Assembly (NCBI GenBank): GCA_019426215.1
Contig: CM033392.1
Location: 52,379,149 to 52,443,148 of the forward strand
DNA length: 64,000 nucleotides
Source: Buddleja alternifolia
Lineage: Eukaryota; Streptophyta; Magnoliopsida; Lamiales; Scrophulariaceae
Direction: 5' to 3'
Part shown: positions 1 to 11,426 of the stretch, piece after piece
How positions within the stretch are numbered: position 1 is the stretch's first letter
Layout of the letters: each line of letters starts with the position of its first letter
The notes under the pieces: model-generated
The model's database searches: none
What the model saw: only the letters and a program-made list of their open reading frames with translations
Told to the model about the DNA's origin: nothing
Translations under genes and position numbers: made by a program

Positions 1-326
1 CATAATGATATAAATATATCACAAGGTGAAAAATAACACAAGGCAACTTACATAATTTTCTCTCCAAGAAAAAGTCTCCCACCTCTCTCTCTCTCTCTAG
101 CCGTTTTTGACAAGGAAGAAAGGAGGAGTTTTTCATTTTTGATTCCGGCGTGACAAATTAGAGACGTTGGCAAATTCGGCGTTAGAGAAAAGGATCACGT
201 TCAGAAATCAACATACGCGAGAACGGTAATATTTCTATACACAATTAAACACGAGGATTAGAGATGATTCGGGGTTTGGGAATTAAATTTACTTTCCACT
301 GCGTTTTATTCATATAATTTCCAACA
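1..326 (+). mobile_element. copia-A LTR, 3' end only, plus orientation
   Basis: The stretch is a close inverted copy of 3276-3604 (about 93-94% identical by eye, not computed). It ends in CCAACA at 326, the family's LTR terminus. It includes a CT-rich tract and runs off the left edge. No primer-binding site follows; the next bases are tattt and then pol-like sequence read on the minus strand. The simplest reading is the right end of a plus-oriented copia-A that inserted into the minus-oriented copia-A to its right. The alternative is an autointegration-type rearrangement. Confidence 0.8.
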
Positions 327-588
327 TATTTAACTAAAACAAAAATTGAACCAATGTTTAACAATATCCAGAAATAGCATATGTCTAGAATAAAAAATAA
401 TGAGGCAGATCTTGTTTTAGTAGCCGTGACGCCTTGCCCGCTGCCTACTTTGATCTTCTCCTCATTAGGGCTCAGCTCCCTTCTTCTTCCCAGATTCTGA
501 TTCACACAATTATACAAAAGGTATTAACTTCTGAATCATAATCGATGAAGAGGGAATATTATAAAGCAATTAGTTTCAAACTATAAAG
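327..588 (-). pseudogene. copia-A pol remnant (pre-integrase region)
   Basis: Downstream of the gag zinc knuckle, the minus strand encodes a short stretch with VGSGQGVTA. This resembles the VGNGQ.V motif found in the GAG-pre-integrase region of Ty1/copia polyproteins. The protease expected between gag and this motif is missing, so sequence has been lost, and stops and frame changes are present. The remnant ends at 327 where the plus-oriented LTR begins. Assignment rests on this single motif plus position next to gag. Confidence 0.5.
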
Positions 589-1428
589 TTATTCACCTTT
601 CGCTTGTATATTAGGACAGTCTCTTCTCCTGTGGCCCAGCTCACTGCAGCATAAACATGTTTCCTGTTTTCTAGCCCTCTTATTTATCCTTCGTTGTGCC
701 TTGTTGCAAGTCGTACTGGATGCTCCCTCCTCTAAATGGGCATTATTTCTTTTTCCATGCAATGTTTTGGGAAATGTAATAGCCATCAGATTGTTCCATT
801 TGCCCGTCATTATTTGTTTCTGAGCAACCTTGAGTTTTTCCAATAGCCCAGCTAAAGATCCCTCAATGTCTTTCATATCAAAATTTATGACGAAATAATA
901 GAACGAATCTGGGAGTGACTGTAGAATAAGATCGACTTGGAGATGCAGGTCCATGTAGAAGTTTAAAGATTTTAGTTTTTCTATCATGGTCATCATTTTG
1001 AAAACGTGTTCTCCAACATCTTCTCCTTCAGTCATTTTAGTTCGGAATAGATCCCTTGAAATAAAGTATCTGGCGGTCCTAGCGCGTTCTCCGAACAATT
1101 CATCCAGATGAAGGATAATGTCTCTTGCATTATCAATCTTATCATGAGACCTTTGCAACTCTATGCACATTGAGCTCAATATGTACACTCTTGCTCTATG
1201 GTTGTCACAGCACCAATCCCAACGAGCTAGGCGAACTTCATCACCCTCGTCTGGTCTAGGAATGGGAGGACGACCAATTTCCAATACATAGTCAATGGAT
1301 TCACTGCTAAGGACCATCCTAAGCATAGTGAGCCATTCTATGTAATTTGGACCGGTGAGAATCGTATATTCCATTAACTTCGACAGTGGTTTGGGAGACA
1401 TGGTTTTTGATTGAGAGAGAGAAAACAA
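589..1428 (-). CDS. copia-A Gag (UBN2-type capsid with zinc knuckle)
   Basis: Open frame of 279 codons. It encodes the Gag nucleocapsid precursor of a Ty1/copia element, which packages the element RNA in cytoplasmic particles. The N-terminal LTGPNYIEWLTMLRMVL is the usual copia Gag opening and the middle is helical UBN2-like. A CCHC knuckle, CLCCSELGHRRRDC, lies near the C terminus. The likely start is the second methionine (MSPKPLSK), because the same start is seen in the deleted relative at 19376. The frame stops soon after the knuckle, so gag is not fused to an intact pol here. A 1.8-kb leader, PBS and LTR lie upstream at 1429-4773. Confidence 0.85.
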   Translation of the reverse strand: MFSLSQSKTMSPKPLSKLMEYTILTGPNYIEWLTMLRMVLSSESIDYVLEIGRPPIPRPDEGDEVRLARWDWCCDNHRARVYILSSMCIELQRSHDKIDNARDIILHLDELFGERARTARYFISRDLFRTKMTEGEDVGEHVFKMMTMIEKLKSLNFYMDLHLQVDLILQSLPDSFYYFVINFDMKDIEGSLAGLLEKLKVAQKQIMTGKWNNLMAITFPKTLHGKRNNAHLEEGASSTTCNKAQRRINKRARKQETCLCCSELGHRRRDCPNIQAKGE

Positions 1429-3258
1429 AATGATTGCAGAAAATAAGCCAGACTTAATTAGATTATTGAACTAAACTAAGACCAAGTTTAAAATCAAGGA
1501 CTTCAACTTATAACTTGGCTCTCACTACATTTTTTGAAATTCCACACTCCCACTGTGAAATGACGGAAGCGATCGTTGATGAAAACTTCGTGGTGGGGAT
1601 TGAGTTCTTTAATTAATATAATGGATGACAACCCTTTAACGATATTTGGTCCATTACTTAATTAAAGTGATGTCAAACATCAATCTATCAAACAGACGAT
1701 TCAATCATGTTTATCCCATAATCCACAAATACCGCAACCCTTTAACGATTTATTGGTAAAGTGGACTATCTAAGTTCATTCCCACTAACTCCTCATAATC
1801 TAACATTTGAATTTCACCTTGCAATCCTTTAACGATATTTGGGGTGAAATATGTCTCGATTAAGGCATCTAATGCACTTAATAAAATTCTAGAACTAAAT
1901 CTTGATACATGACCCCTACTTACTAGGAAGATGCCACATATGGATTTAATCCTTGATCTTATCAAGTTTAGTGGAGGGAAAGAATGCCTAGCACCCCTTA
2001 CTAACTTAGTATTATTTTTGTTTGGGAGAATTCATGTTCAAAACATTTATTTCGTCTCACTTGCACATTTACCAATTTATATAGCGCATATTGATAACAC
2101 ACATGCTTCATACAATTAATGAACATGCATCGAAAGCAATAAAACAACACACATGTCTATGGGCTTTTATCTAAAGGGCCCAAGCCAATGGGCCATCATA
2201 AAATTGAAAAAGAAAAGCCTAGCTAATCTTCGTGGGCTCCAAGCTCCTCTTCTTTTGCATGATCTCCATCTTGAAAGGCCTATTCTATTTCTATTTATTA
2301 CAAGAGGTAAACAAAGAACCTATGCATAAATCTAGAAATAAAATTGAAATGGGCTCAAACCGGCCGTTACAACCCATCAAAAGAAATACATAATCAAAAG
2401 AAGCAACCTAAGCCCATAGACATATGTCACCATCACATAATACATGCTCGCAATAAATAAAGCACTTATGTTGGTGATTAATAAAAATTAATTAGTCCAA
2501 CTTAAATAATTTCCACAATAAAATTCCAAATTTTATTGATTCATATGAAAATAATCCTATTTATGAGAATTCTTTATTTAAATAAATAACTTAATAAATA
2601 AAATTCTCCAAGAGTTTATTAATTAATTATTTCATTCAACTAAAGATCAATAAAAACTATATTGGGCTTAATTTTATCAAAATTAAATTACCAACCATTG
2701 GCATATTCAAAATTAATTAATTAGGCCCAATAACTAATTTATTGAATTATTCACAATTTTAATCAAAACAATTTGAGCCCCTTTTTAATTAAATTCGGGT
2801 CATCATCCTTTTGACCCACCCAGATAACTAAAATAGCCCAAACACCTATTCAATTAAAATTTGGACCTTAGAAAAATAAAACCCGACCCATTAGGGCCCA
2901 AGTCACGAAAACCCGGACCCCGAAATAGGTCCGTGCGCTGGGCGCATGGCAAGGTATATGCGCGCACGGTTTAATCGTGCTTGGGCGTCCGGCCAACCCC
3001 TCCGATCGGCGCCGTGAAATGGCACGGCGTTGGAGCCACCCAGTGTGCGCAACGGGAGGCCGTCTCGTCTCGGGGTTATACTTCTCCGATTCTCATAAAA
3101 TTTATATGTCCAGATTGAAAACTCAATAAACTACAACTTTCATGAAGAAACTGCAGTGAGATTCAGAATATTTTCATATGAAAAACACGTTCAAAGCAGG
3201 TCTCAAAAACGCAGAAAAAACAGTCAATCACACAAGCAATTAAACATAGAATTCAGAG
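1429..3258 (-). other. copia-A untranslated leader between PBS and gag
   Basis: This is a 1.8-kb segment between the PBS and gag, read on the minus strand, with no credible coding frame. Its gag-proximal part matches the leader of the deleted copia-A element at 18430-19370, which shows it belongs to the element. It is AT-rich except for a GC-rich patch near 2930-3070. The short ORFs here are not conserved in the other copy. Confidence 0.65.
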
Positions 3259-3275
3259 ATTGGCTCTGATACCAC
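3259..3275 (-). other. copia-A primer binding site (initiator Met-tRNA type)
   Basis: On the minus strand GTGGTATCAGAGCCA directly follows the LTR terminus CAACA. TGGTATCAGAGC is complementary to the 3' end of plant initiator methionine tRNA, the usual Ty1/copia primer. It fixes the orientation of the left element as minus and the LTR boundary at 3276. Confidence 0.85.
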
Positions 3276-4773
3276 TGTTGGGAATTATACGAATAAAACG
3301 TAGCAGAAAGTAAATTAAATTCCCAAAGACTGAATCATCTCTAATCCTTGTGTTTAATTGTGTATAGAAAGATTACCGTTCTCGCGTATTGTAATTTCTG
3401 AACATGATCCTTTTCTCTAACGCCGAATTTGCCAACATCTCTAATTCGTCACGCCGGAATCAAAAATGAAAAACTCCTCCCTTCTTCCTTGTCAAAGATG
3501 GCTAGAGAGAGAGAGGGAGAGGTGGGAGACTTTTTCTTGGAGAGAAAGTTATGTAAGTTGTCTTGTGTTATTTTTCACCTTGTGATATATTTATATCATT
3601 ATGAAACAATAACCCTAGCATGCAAGAGCCCTATTTGGGTGTCTATTTGGCCGCCCCTTAGTGGGCTCGGAAGCCTTCGGGCTTTCGTCTTGCTTGCTAA
3701 TTGGATAATTTATTTATCCAATAAATAAATTGATAATCCAATTAATTCAATTCCTAATTAATTTATAATTCAATTTCTCCAAGAAATTAATTAACTCATT
3801 AATTTAATTAATTAATTAAATTATCCAATAATTAATTAATTAATTACGGCATCCAATGCTGTGAATTTCTCTCAAGTCTTTTTCCCATATTTTTCATTTT
3901 GCACTTCCTTTAAGCGCGACTCTTTAGGTTCGTCTCAAAAGGCAATTGGGAGGAATCCATAGGGGTGTGAGTGAAACCTAGCCAGTCTCGTGGCTCACAC
4001 CGTAACCCAATTGAGAACGAATGAATAGGATCATTCCAAACCTTTACGCCGTGAATACAGTATGTGTATAAACCTATTATTCTTATATCTCAGTCAAGTA
4101 AGAGTCATGGTTTAAAGTCAAACTCATATAACTTGACCATATGCCTAAGCTCATAATAAGTCGAGGTATTTAAATGCTTTGGCCAAAGACTTTCACCCTC
4201 ACTTTTTCATGATCGCATAGGATATTTTACTCATTCACTTATGAGAGAATAAATTCCATATTGCAAATCAGTTAACAATGCTACTTGCCCATCAAGTCGC
4301 ACTTCGAGGTCGATTCCACCAACAGGTGATTTGAATCTAACTACTCTAATGACAGACTTGATGTCACAAGTACATCTTCAACTCGATTTCTCAGGTCAGA
4401 GGTTCACACGTACCTATCACTACTTATCAGTTTCATCATTGACTGTCAATGAGTGAATACCCATGTGTTGAACTGATGCGAGCCGTGTTCGAACATATCA
4501 GTCTAACTAACACGTCTATGATATAAGTTCCCACTACCATTTCCATAGTGTACGACTGGCACTTTCTCTGTCGAAACTTACATCATACAAGTCTTTATTC
4601 ACTATTGATGCCCAATCAATATTTATTAGACTTGCGAACCCTTTTAGATGTCAAGGGTCAAACCATTCTAGTGCCTTTCATCCTATCCCATAGGAGGTAG
4701 AAAGTTCGCCTTATCATCAAGGACTTTATGGCTGTTTATTCACACCTTATAAATGCCTATAAAAAAACCAACA
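3276..4773 (-). mobile_element. copia-A 5' LTR, minus orientation
   Basis: A segment of about 1.5 kb bounded by TGTTGGG at 3276 and CCAACA at 4773, next to the PBS. Blocks are shared in inverse orientation with the LTR at 5979-7757, for example the stretch around the motif cctatcccataggaggta. A very AT-rich section of ttaattaatt repeats sits near 3720-3850. The remaining half of this element (pol and 3' LTR) is missing or lies left of the window. Confidence 0.8.
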
Positions 4774-4873
4774 ACCAACTGCCTTATATTAATAGAAAAA
4801 CCATAGTTTAGTTACAATGTTTATGCCCTATAAATCTATCCTCTTTATGGCATTCGAGGGCATATACTTTAAC
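4774..4873. other. unassigned 100 bp between two copia-A fragments
   Basis: Lies between the terminus of the minus-oriented LTR and the first recognisable codons of a plus-oriented reverse transcriptase. I see no motif in it. It may be degraded pol or filler at a rearrangement junction. Confidence 0.3.
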
Positions 4874-5963
4874 CGAAGCTGGAATCTTCATTTTGATGAA
4901 GTAGTAAAGGAATATGGCTTCATCAAGAACGAAGATGAACCTTGTGTCTACAAGACTAGTGGGAGCAAGATCTCATTCTTAGTACTATATGTGGATGACA
5001 TTTTACTTATAGGAAATGACGTGGGAATGCTCACCACTGTCAAGAAATGGCTTTCGAGTACGTTTTCCATGAAAGACTTGGGAGAAGCGACATACATTCT
5101 AGGAATTTGTATCTATAGAGATAGAACGAATAGAATGATAGGCCTCTCCCAAGCCCTTTACTTAAAAAAGGTCCTAAAGAGATTTAGGATGGACAATTCT
5201 AAGAAAGGGTTTCTTCTCATGCGGCATGGAGTACACTTATCCAAATCTATGTGTCCTCAAAGCGAGGAAGATAGAAAAGAGATGAGTAATGTACCCTACG
5301 CTTCTGCAGTTGGTAGCCTGATATATGCAATGTTGTGTACAAGACCTGACATTTCCTATGTTGTAAGCGTGGTGAGTCGATTTCAGGAAAACCCGGGAAA
5401 GGAACATTGGATAGTTGTGAAAAATATCCTGAAGTATCTCAAAAGAACTATGGATATGATTCTCATCTATGGAGGTAGAGACCTAAAAATGGAAGGTTAC
5501 ATTGACTCAGACTTTCAGTCTGACGTTGATGACCGAAAATCCACTTCCGGGTCTGTTTTCACGCTTAATGGTGGGGCGGTGTCTTGGAAAAGTTCCAAGT
5601 AAAGCACAATCGCTGATTCCCCACTGAAGCAGAATATGTGGCAGCCTCAAAGAAGCTATTTGGATGAAAAAGTTTCTTGGAGAACTTGAAGTGGTTCCTA
5701 GTGCAAAGCTCCTGTCGCCACTTTATTGTGATAACAATGGAGCAAAAGCGCAACCCAAGGAACCAAGGTCTCCTAACAAGTCTAAACACATTGAGAGAAG
5801 ATTTCATATTATCAGAGAGATCGTTGGTAGATGAGAGATAACAGGGTAGAAAATAGTCTCAACTGGCAATGTAGCTGACCCGTTAACCAAACCACTTCCT
5901 CAGGCTATTCTGGACCGACATCTAGAAAGGATGGGTATAAGATACCACAATGAGTGGCATTGA
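4874..5963 (+). pseudogene. copia-A reverse transcriptase / RNase H, 3' half of pol
   Basis: The frame runs from mid-RT (RSWNLHFDEVVKEYGF) through the YVDDILLIG catalytic motif (near 4990-5015), then the copia signature SAVGSLIYAMLCTRPDI and RNase H with DRKSTSGSVFTLNGG. A stop after SWKSSK at about 5600, plus frameshifts, breaks the C-terminal RNase H. Its remains (STGNVADPLTKPL) can still be followed to a TGA at 5961-5963, just before the PPT. Integrase, protease, gag and the first half of RT are absent. It is inactive as it stands. Confidence 0.85.
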
Positions 5964-5978
5964 GTGCAAGTGGGAGAT
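5964..5978 (+). other. copia-A polypurine tract
   Basis: Purine-rich GCAAGTGGGAGAT sits between the pol stop codon and the LTR start TGTTAGG at 5979. The same sequence with one change precedes the LTR at 19448. It primes plus-strand DNA synthesis. Confidence 0.75.
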
Positions 5979-7757
5979 TGTTAGGATTATACCCTCAGAT
6001 GCCATAGAGGATAAAATGATAAGGCATCTTTCATGTAATGAACTTATTTACTTATTTATAATAAAAGGCATTATTTAGTTTTCACTTAAATCTTATCTGC
6101 ATCTGTAAGTAGTGTAAAACGTTTTGTCCATGTTTTCAGTGCAATCCCTCTACTTCCTATGGGATAGGAAGATTGGCACTAGAGAGATTGATCTTGATTA
6201 CTTAAACTCGTTCGCAAGTAATATGAAGTCTTTAATGGACAAATTAAGACTTAGAACACTTGTATAAATCTTAGCTCTGACATTGGGTCCCAGTCGAACA
6301 CCATGTGATGGTGGGAGCTTAAGACTATAGGCACATCAGTGGAACTGATATGCACGAACATGATTTGCATCGGTTCTGTCACATGGGTTTTCACTCTGTG
6401 ACTGTCAATAACAGAACTAATTATGCGTAATAAGTATAAGTGAACCTTTGACCTGAAGTATCAGGCTGAAGATGCACTTGTGACGTCAAGTATTTCACTA
6501 GAGTAGTTAGACCCAATTCACCCGTTGGTGGGGTCAACTTCGAAATGCGGCTTGATAGGCAAGTGGTAATCTTAGCTGATATCTAATATGAGATTTGTTC
6601 TCTCATAAGTGAATGAGAAAGTACCCGATGTGATTATAGATAAATAGAGATCAAAGTCTTTGGCCAAAGCAAAACGAGACGATTGTGCGAGGCACTAAAT
6701 CGATCTCAATGATCTCGTATTATTATAATTAATACATATGATCAAGTCCAGTGAGTTTGACATAACCATGACTCTCACTTGACTAGGGCACGTGAACAAA
6801 GGGTTTATACTTATACGGTATTTATGATTGGAAGGTTGTGGAATGATCCAATCATTCGATTTCATTTAGGCAACAAAGTGGGCCACGTGACTGGATAGGT
6901 GTTACCCACTTCCTTTGGTTTCCTCTCATTGCCAAACAAAATGAACCTAAAGAGTCGCGCTAAAGGATTGATAAACAAAAAAGAAAGAGGGCTTTCTATT
7001 TTTCTTCTAGGAGATTTAATTTATTGGATAAATTAAATAATTAATTACTCATTAGATGAAATAATTAATTATAAAGATAAGATTAATTATTAATTAATTT
7101 CCTATGAAAATAAATTAATGAATTAATTTATCTAATTAATTTGGTTATTTAATTAATTAATTTATTTATTGAATATAATAAATTATTAATTAAATAGATA
7201 ATTAATTAAAACAAAAGAAGCCCCGGGCCTAGAATGGGCGTCCATGAAGATGCCTACTAGGGCTAAGTTAGGCGTCCATAAGGATGCCCAACGAGGTCTC
7301 TTTTGTTTGTCTTGGTCAACAAGTCAAGAGGTCATAAACGGACTCCTTGACCTAAAACAAGACATACGAAATCATAACTCTCCTAGAAAGAAAAAGAAAA
7401 ATCTCCTCCCTCTCTCTATACACTAGCCATCGGTCATCATAGGGAAAAAGAGGGAATTTTTTGTCAATCAATCCGAGCGTGATAATTTAGCGACAACGTG
7501 TGTCCGTTGTTCGGATCAAACTTCAAGAAAAAGTCAAGAAATTCAAGAAGAATAGATCACACAAGCATTGAAGAATTCAAGGCTTCATCAACTCAAAATT
7601 TAGAGGAGGAATAGGATTCTCCTACCACTTCGCTTCTACGGGTAAGTCGTTATTCGTTATGCGATTAATTGGTTCATATATGCAAACGGAGAAAGTACTT
7701 TGGGTTAAAAATTTAAAACTTCAGCTGCGTTTATTCGATTTTACGCGAAACCCAACA
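5979..7757 (+). mobile_element. copia-A 3' LTR, plus orientation
   Basis: A 1779-bp LTR starting TGTTAGGATTATACCC after the PPT and ending CCCAACA at 7757. It is long for a copia LTR. It contains an AT-rich ttaattaa-type tract (7020-7210) and a CT-rich block near 7405. Homologous LTR sequence recurs at 3276-4773 (inverted), 17641-18049, 19448-20844 and 61251-61480. Immediately downstream the third gene of copia-B begins mid-exon, so this copia-A material interrupts copia-B1. Confidence 0.85.
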
Positions 7758-10700
7758 AAAAGTGCTCCATCAGAGCTAGAGCCAGCGCTTGAAGAACCTT
7801 TGAGTGCCTCCCCTCCTCATGAATCTCCCTCAGAGCCTGAAGCTAATCCTCTTTCAGAGGGTATTCATTTTAGCGACCAGGGTAAGTACTTGTAAAACTA
7901 CAATGTACATTATTCTTTCCTTATTAGTTTCTTTCATCTAACGCTAGGATAAAATATTCCAGCTCTTAGAGAAGCAGGAATGAAAGTCGTTTTAGACGCC
8001 TTAGAGGAGCGTCATATTCCTATCCGTGCTACTCCTCTCACCACTCTCATCACTCTTGATGATGAAGTTTCATTGGAGCTTAAGGCAAAGGAACAATCTA
8101 TTCCTAAAGCCCAAGCGACTGAGACTGTTGAGAGTCCTCAGGGTAAGCATTTATATCTTTTCCTTTAAATTTCTACTTAGTAGAAATTTTTCTATCTTCT
8201 CAAACGCTTGCTTGTTTCAGCTCTAATTGTGGCAGATACTGAAGTTCCTCCAGTTCCAGCTGTCGACGAGGCAACCTTATCTTCAGAGGTTGAAATGGAG
8301 TTAGATGTCGATCTGACATTGGTCATGGAAATTGCAAAGGAAGTTGCACAGACTGTTCCTGACGCATCTATAGCCCAGGAAGCGTATGTGATTGCTGAGC
8401 GGTCTATAGAAATGGCCCCTATCATCCAACGACCAACTCCTCCTCCTCCGTCTCCTCGTGTTATCAATTTATTTCCAAGAGGCTATGATCCAGAAGTCAA
8501 ATTCTACTATGCCTGAAGAGAAAATAACACCTTTCAGATGGTTGATATAGAGAAGACGTTCCAAGAAACTCTCCACAACCCTTTTCTTTCAGACGCCAAG
8601 AAATTTGAAGTATTCGATACGCTAGCAAATCTAGGTCTTCATACCAAGAAGCGTCTGAAATCTCGGTTAGGATATATTCAGCATCGTGCTATCAATGTAA
8701 CTGATTTTGACGCTGAGCGTTTCAATCTTTCTGGCTGTTCTGAAGAAGCGTTCTATCCCTTGCGCCAGAACAAGGTTGTGCTAAAAAATCCCAATATCGC
8801 TGGATGGCTCAAGACCTGATGAGGCAATTGGGTACTTAGCCAAGCCAAAGTTTGTTCGATCCCCTAAGAATGCTCTCTCTCCAAGACCCCTTAATTGTGG
8901 AAGGGAAAAAGACCCGCTGTCGCTGAGCGTCCTAATCCCATCAATTCCTGGGTGGAAGATGAAGCTAGAGAGTTTCTCGCTCGAGTCTGGGCTGATGACT
9001 ATGATCATGATAGAGAACGATTTAAGAAGTTGGTCGAAGCCAATAAAGATAGACTCGTTGCTGAGAAGCTCGGGAGATGTTGGATGATTGATACATCCAG
9101 ATGGACAGAAGAATATGTTTTGCACTTTCATACGCTTGAAGAAATGCTTCGCTGCACGTCTCTTTTTGAGTTTGGAATCTTGTACAAGCAAAGGGGCTAT
9201 GCCGTTTTTGTTCTCCAACAACGCTTAGATTTTGTGGTTAGTATTGCAAATTCGCCTTATTATCGTCAAGGCATTGAGCGATACATCATAAGGGAACTGT
9301 CAAGGTTTCATCCGAGGCTATCCATGTTATCTTAATGAAGATGCCTGCCCAAGTAAGCAAGATGTAATCCCAATGCCCAAGACCACTCATATGAGATTAA
9401 ATTATGAGCATGCAGAAGACCATTGTACATGCCAAGCGGTTCTTGACAATGTTCACTCGCTAGACATGACTTTCAACAACCACTTTGGTTTGAACGAGTT
9501 CAGAGCATACTCCGTGCTTCCAGGTCTCTTTGTAGAGCAGAACATCCCCGTGGCCCAGATTCTCTCCTTGATTAGGCCAGTGTAGGGGTGTAAATTGAGC
9601 CGAGCCGGCTCGAAATGAGCTCGACTCGAGCTCGAGCCAAGCTTCACGAGCTCGAGCTTCCATTGCTAGTGAGCCTGGGCTCTGCTCGAGCTTGATCTCG
9701 AGCTCGAAAAATCAAGCTCGACGAGCTCGAGCTCGAGCTCGAAAAACCAAGCTCGACGAGCTCGAGCTCGAGCTCGAAAAACCAAGCTCGACGAGCTCGA
9801 GCTCGAGCTCAAAAGAATCAGCAGGCTCGGCTCGAACTCAGCTCGTTTACACCCCTAGGCCAGTGGATCAACCGTTAGCTCAAGCGCTGATGCCTTCTTT
9901 GATGGACTTTATTAATTGTTACACATCTGGTGTGGTGATCCCGGAAGACGCTGATCTAGCGTTTAGTACCGAACAGCGCGGAGACGCTTTATTCTTTATC
10001 CCGAGATCATTCTATCTAAGTTCGAGGCATGTTCGAGAAGCGATTGGCCCACTCTGGGTCATCCCTATTCCAAGACCTTCTCCTTCTGTGGAAATCACAG
10101 AAATGTTAGTGGATGCTCCTACTGTAGCAGAAGACGCTGAAATGCAAGATGTTCCAAGCACTCTAGTGGAAGAAGCTCCGCTCAATCTTCAAGTTGAGCG
10201 AACGAAGAAATTGATGAAATTCTAGAGGAAGAATCACTCATCCGAGATTAGGCTAAAGGTAAGGCTCCAATGACTTGGAAAGATACTATGTTGCCTAAGT
10301 CATCTTCCTCAAGCGATTCTGACTCTGAGAGTGACCTTGAAGCCAAAGACTTCAAGCAAGCAGTTAAAAACTCTCTTGTTGAAATTCAAGGCTCATGTTC
10401 TCAAATAGAGGAAAAATATCAAGAGGTAACCCATGCCATGGACAGACAAAGAGTCACTGAGATGAGAAATCAAGTGATTAAACGTTCAGCAAAAATGCTT
10501 GATACAATGGTCTCGCTGATTACTGAGCTTTCTAAAGATTTCAACCGATCACTAGCCCAGAATGCTTCTACTGATATCAAGCGACACAATCAATCTAATT
10601 CAGTCGCTCAGTCTATCTCTAAGCAAGTTGCTCTTCTTTTAGAAGAAGTCATGCTCCTTTGGAAAGATATGGCCAAAATTAAGAACTCTCTTGATGATGT

Positions 10701-11187
10701 CAAGAAGGGGGAAAAGGGTAAAGGCAAGTCCAAGAGCGCTCAAAGCTCTGAAAACAATCGCTGGGAAGATCTTCAAAGAAAAATTTCATCTATCCAGCAA
10801 GCCATCCTCAAGAAACGAAAACCACGTTTCTACAGAGGTTTCCCAATTCCTGACTTTTCCATTGAGCTTCTTAAAGAGCTGAGCATTCCGCCTTTTGCTG
10901 TGTTTGTTCCTGCTAATCAGACAACTCGCCGAACTCCAGTCACAAGAACTTATGAAATATTTGAAAAACTACTATGTGAACTTGGAATTGATCCATCGGT
11001 TTGGAACAAGCGTCTATACAGTTTTGAACAATTTGTTGAAAAGATGGGTGAAAAACAATACGCCAATGATACACATAAAAAGATGGTAGACGGCAATAAC
11101 AATCTATGAAAGTTTGCGGAGATGCTCGCTAAGCAAGGAAAGGACGCAAGTAAATCAAAAACCACTTCCATTAAGAGAAAGCACTAG
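7758..11187 (+). pseudogene. copia-B1 third gene (downstream of pol), 3' part, intron-containing
   Basis: This is the 3' portion of the gene also present at 23104-27278. Exon 1 is truncated by the copia-A LTR and ends at 7881. Intron 1 is 7882-7962, exon 2 is 7963-8142 (60 codons), intron 2 is 8143-8220, and exon 3 runs from 8221 to a TAG at 11185-11187. Both introns have GTAAG donors and CAG acceptors, lie in phase 1 and join open frames. Exon 2 aligns with its counterpart (IPIRA.PLT core). Exon 3 encodes a long unrecognised protein with a Ser/acidic tract (SSSSDSDSESDLEAKDF) and a helical Gln/Lys-rich C-terminal part. Damage: stops after FYYA (8516) and WLKT (8819), frame changes near 9336 and 10226, a hAT-like insertion at 9583, and a stop at 11107. 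Function unknown; by position it corresponds to the envelope-like ORF of SIRE elements. Confidence 0.7.
9583..9857 (+). mobile_element. hAT-like MITE with GAGCTCG minisatellite core
   Basis: A 275-bp insertion with terminal inverted repeats TAGGGGTGTAAA / TTTACACCCCTA and an 8-bp duplication GGCCAGTG at 9575-9582 and 9858-9865. An 8-bp TSD with such TIRs is typical of non-autonomous hAT elements. Copia-B2 has GGCCAGTG only once at the same site (minus strand near 24460), so the empty site is directly visible. The core is a GC-rich tandem array of a 35-bp unit built from GAGCTCG words (about 9716-9810). It has no coding capacity; the frame through it is accidental. Confidence 0.9.
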
Positions 11188-11426
11188 ACTTTTACTGTTT
11201 ACTTTTTAAGCGCTTTATGAATGTTTCTGTTTATACTCATTGCACTTAACTGCTTATCTATGACTGAATGAGTTTTGGTGAAATATCTTGTTTTTTGCTA
11301 TTTGTGCTAACTTATAGCTAACTTCTCTAATTTTTTTAAATGCTAAATTTATATAATCTTTGTCATTCTTCTAGCTCTTGGACTATAAAAGAGTTAAGGT
11401 CTTGACATCATCAAAAAGGGGAAAAC
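11188..11426 (+). other. copia-B1 3' untranslated spacer and polypurine tract
   Basis: AT-rich, non-coding. It ends in a purine tract (about 11413-11426, AAAAAGGGGAAAAC) directly before the LTR start at 11427. The purine tract preceded by gacatcatc, with TTTTGATAATGACAAG just inside the LTR, matches the conserved SIRE/Maximus arrangement. Confidence 0.7.

Noticed and set aside
3429..3728. ORF of 99 codons
   Set aside because: Lies within the copia-A LTR, reads through a GA tract, and is not conserved in the LTR at 5979-7757.
8167..8189. Hairpin AATTTCTAC..GTAGAAATT resembling a Cas12a crRNA repeat
   Set aside because: It occurs once per intron in a plant retroelement, with no spacer array, no cas genes and eukaryotic context. 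The likeness is chance; it is reported only as a conserved intron palindrome.
9453..10225. Arg/Ala- and Ser-rich ORFs through the 9.6-9.85 kb array
   Set aside because: They read through the MITE tandem repeat; only the part after 9866 belongs to the copia-B third gene.
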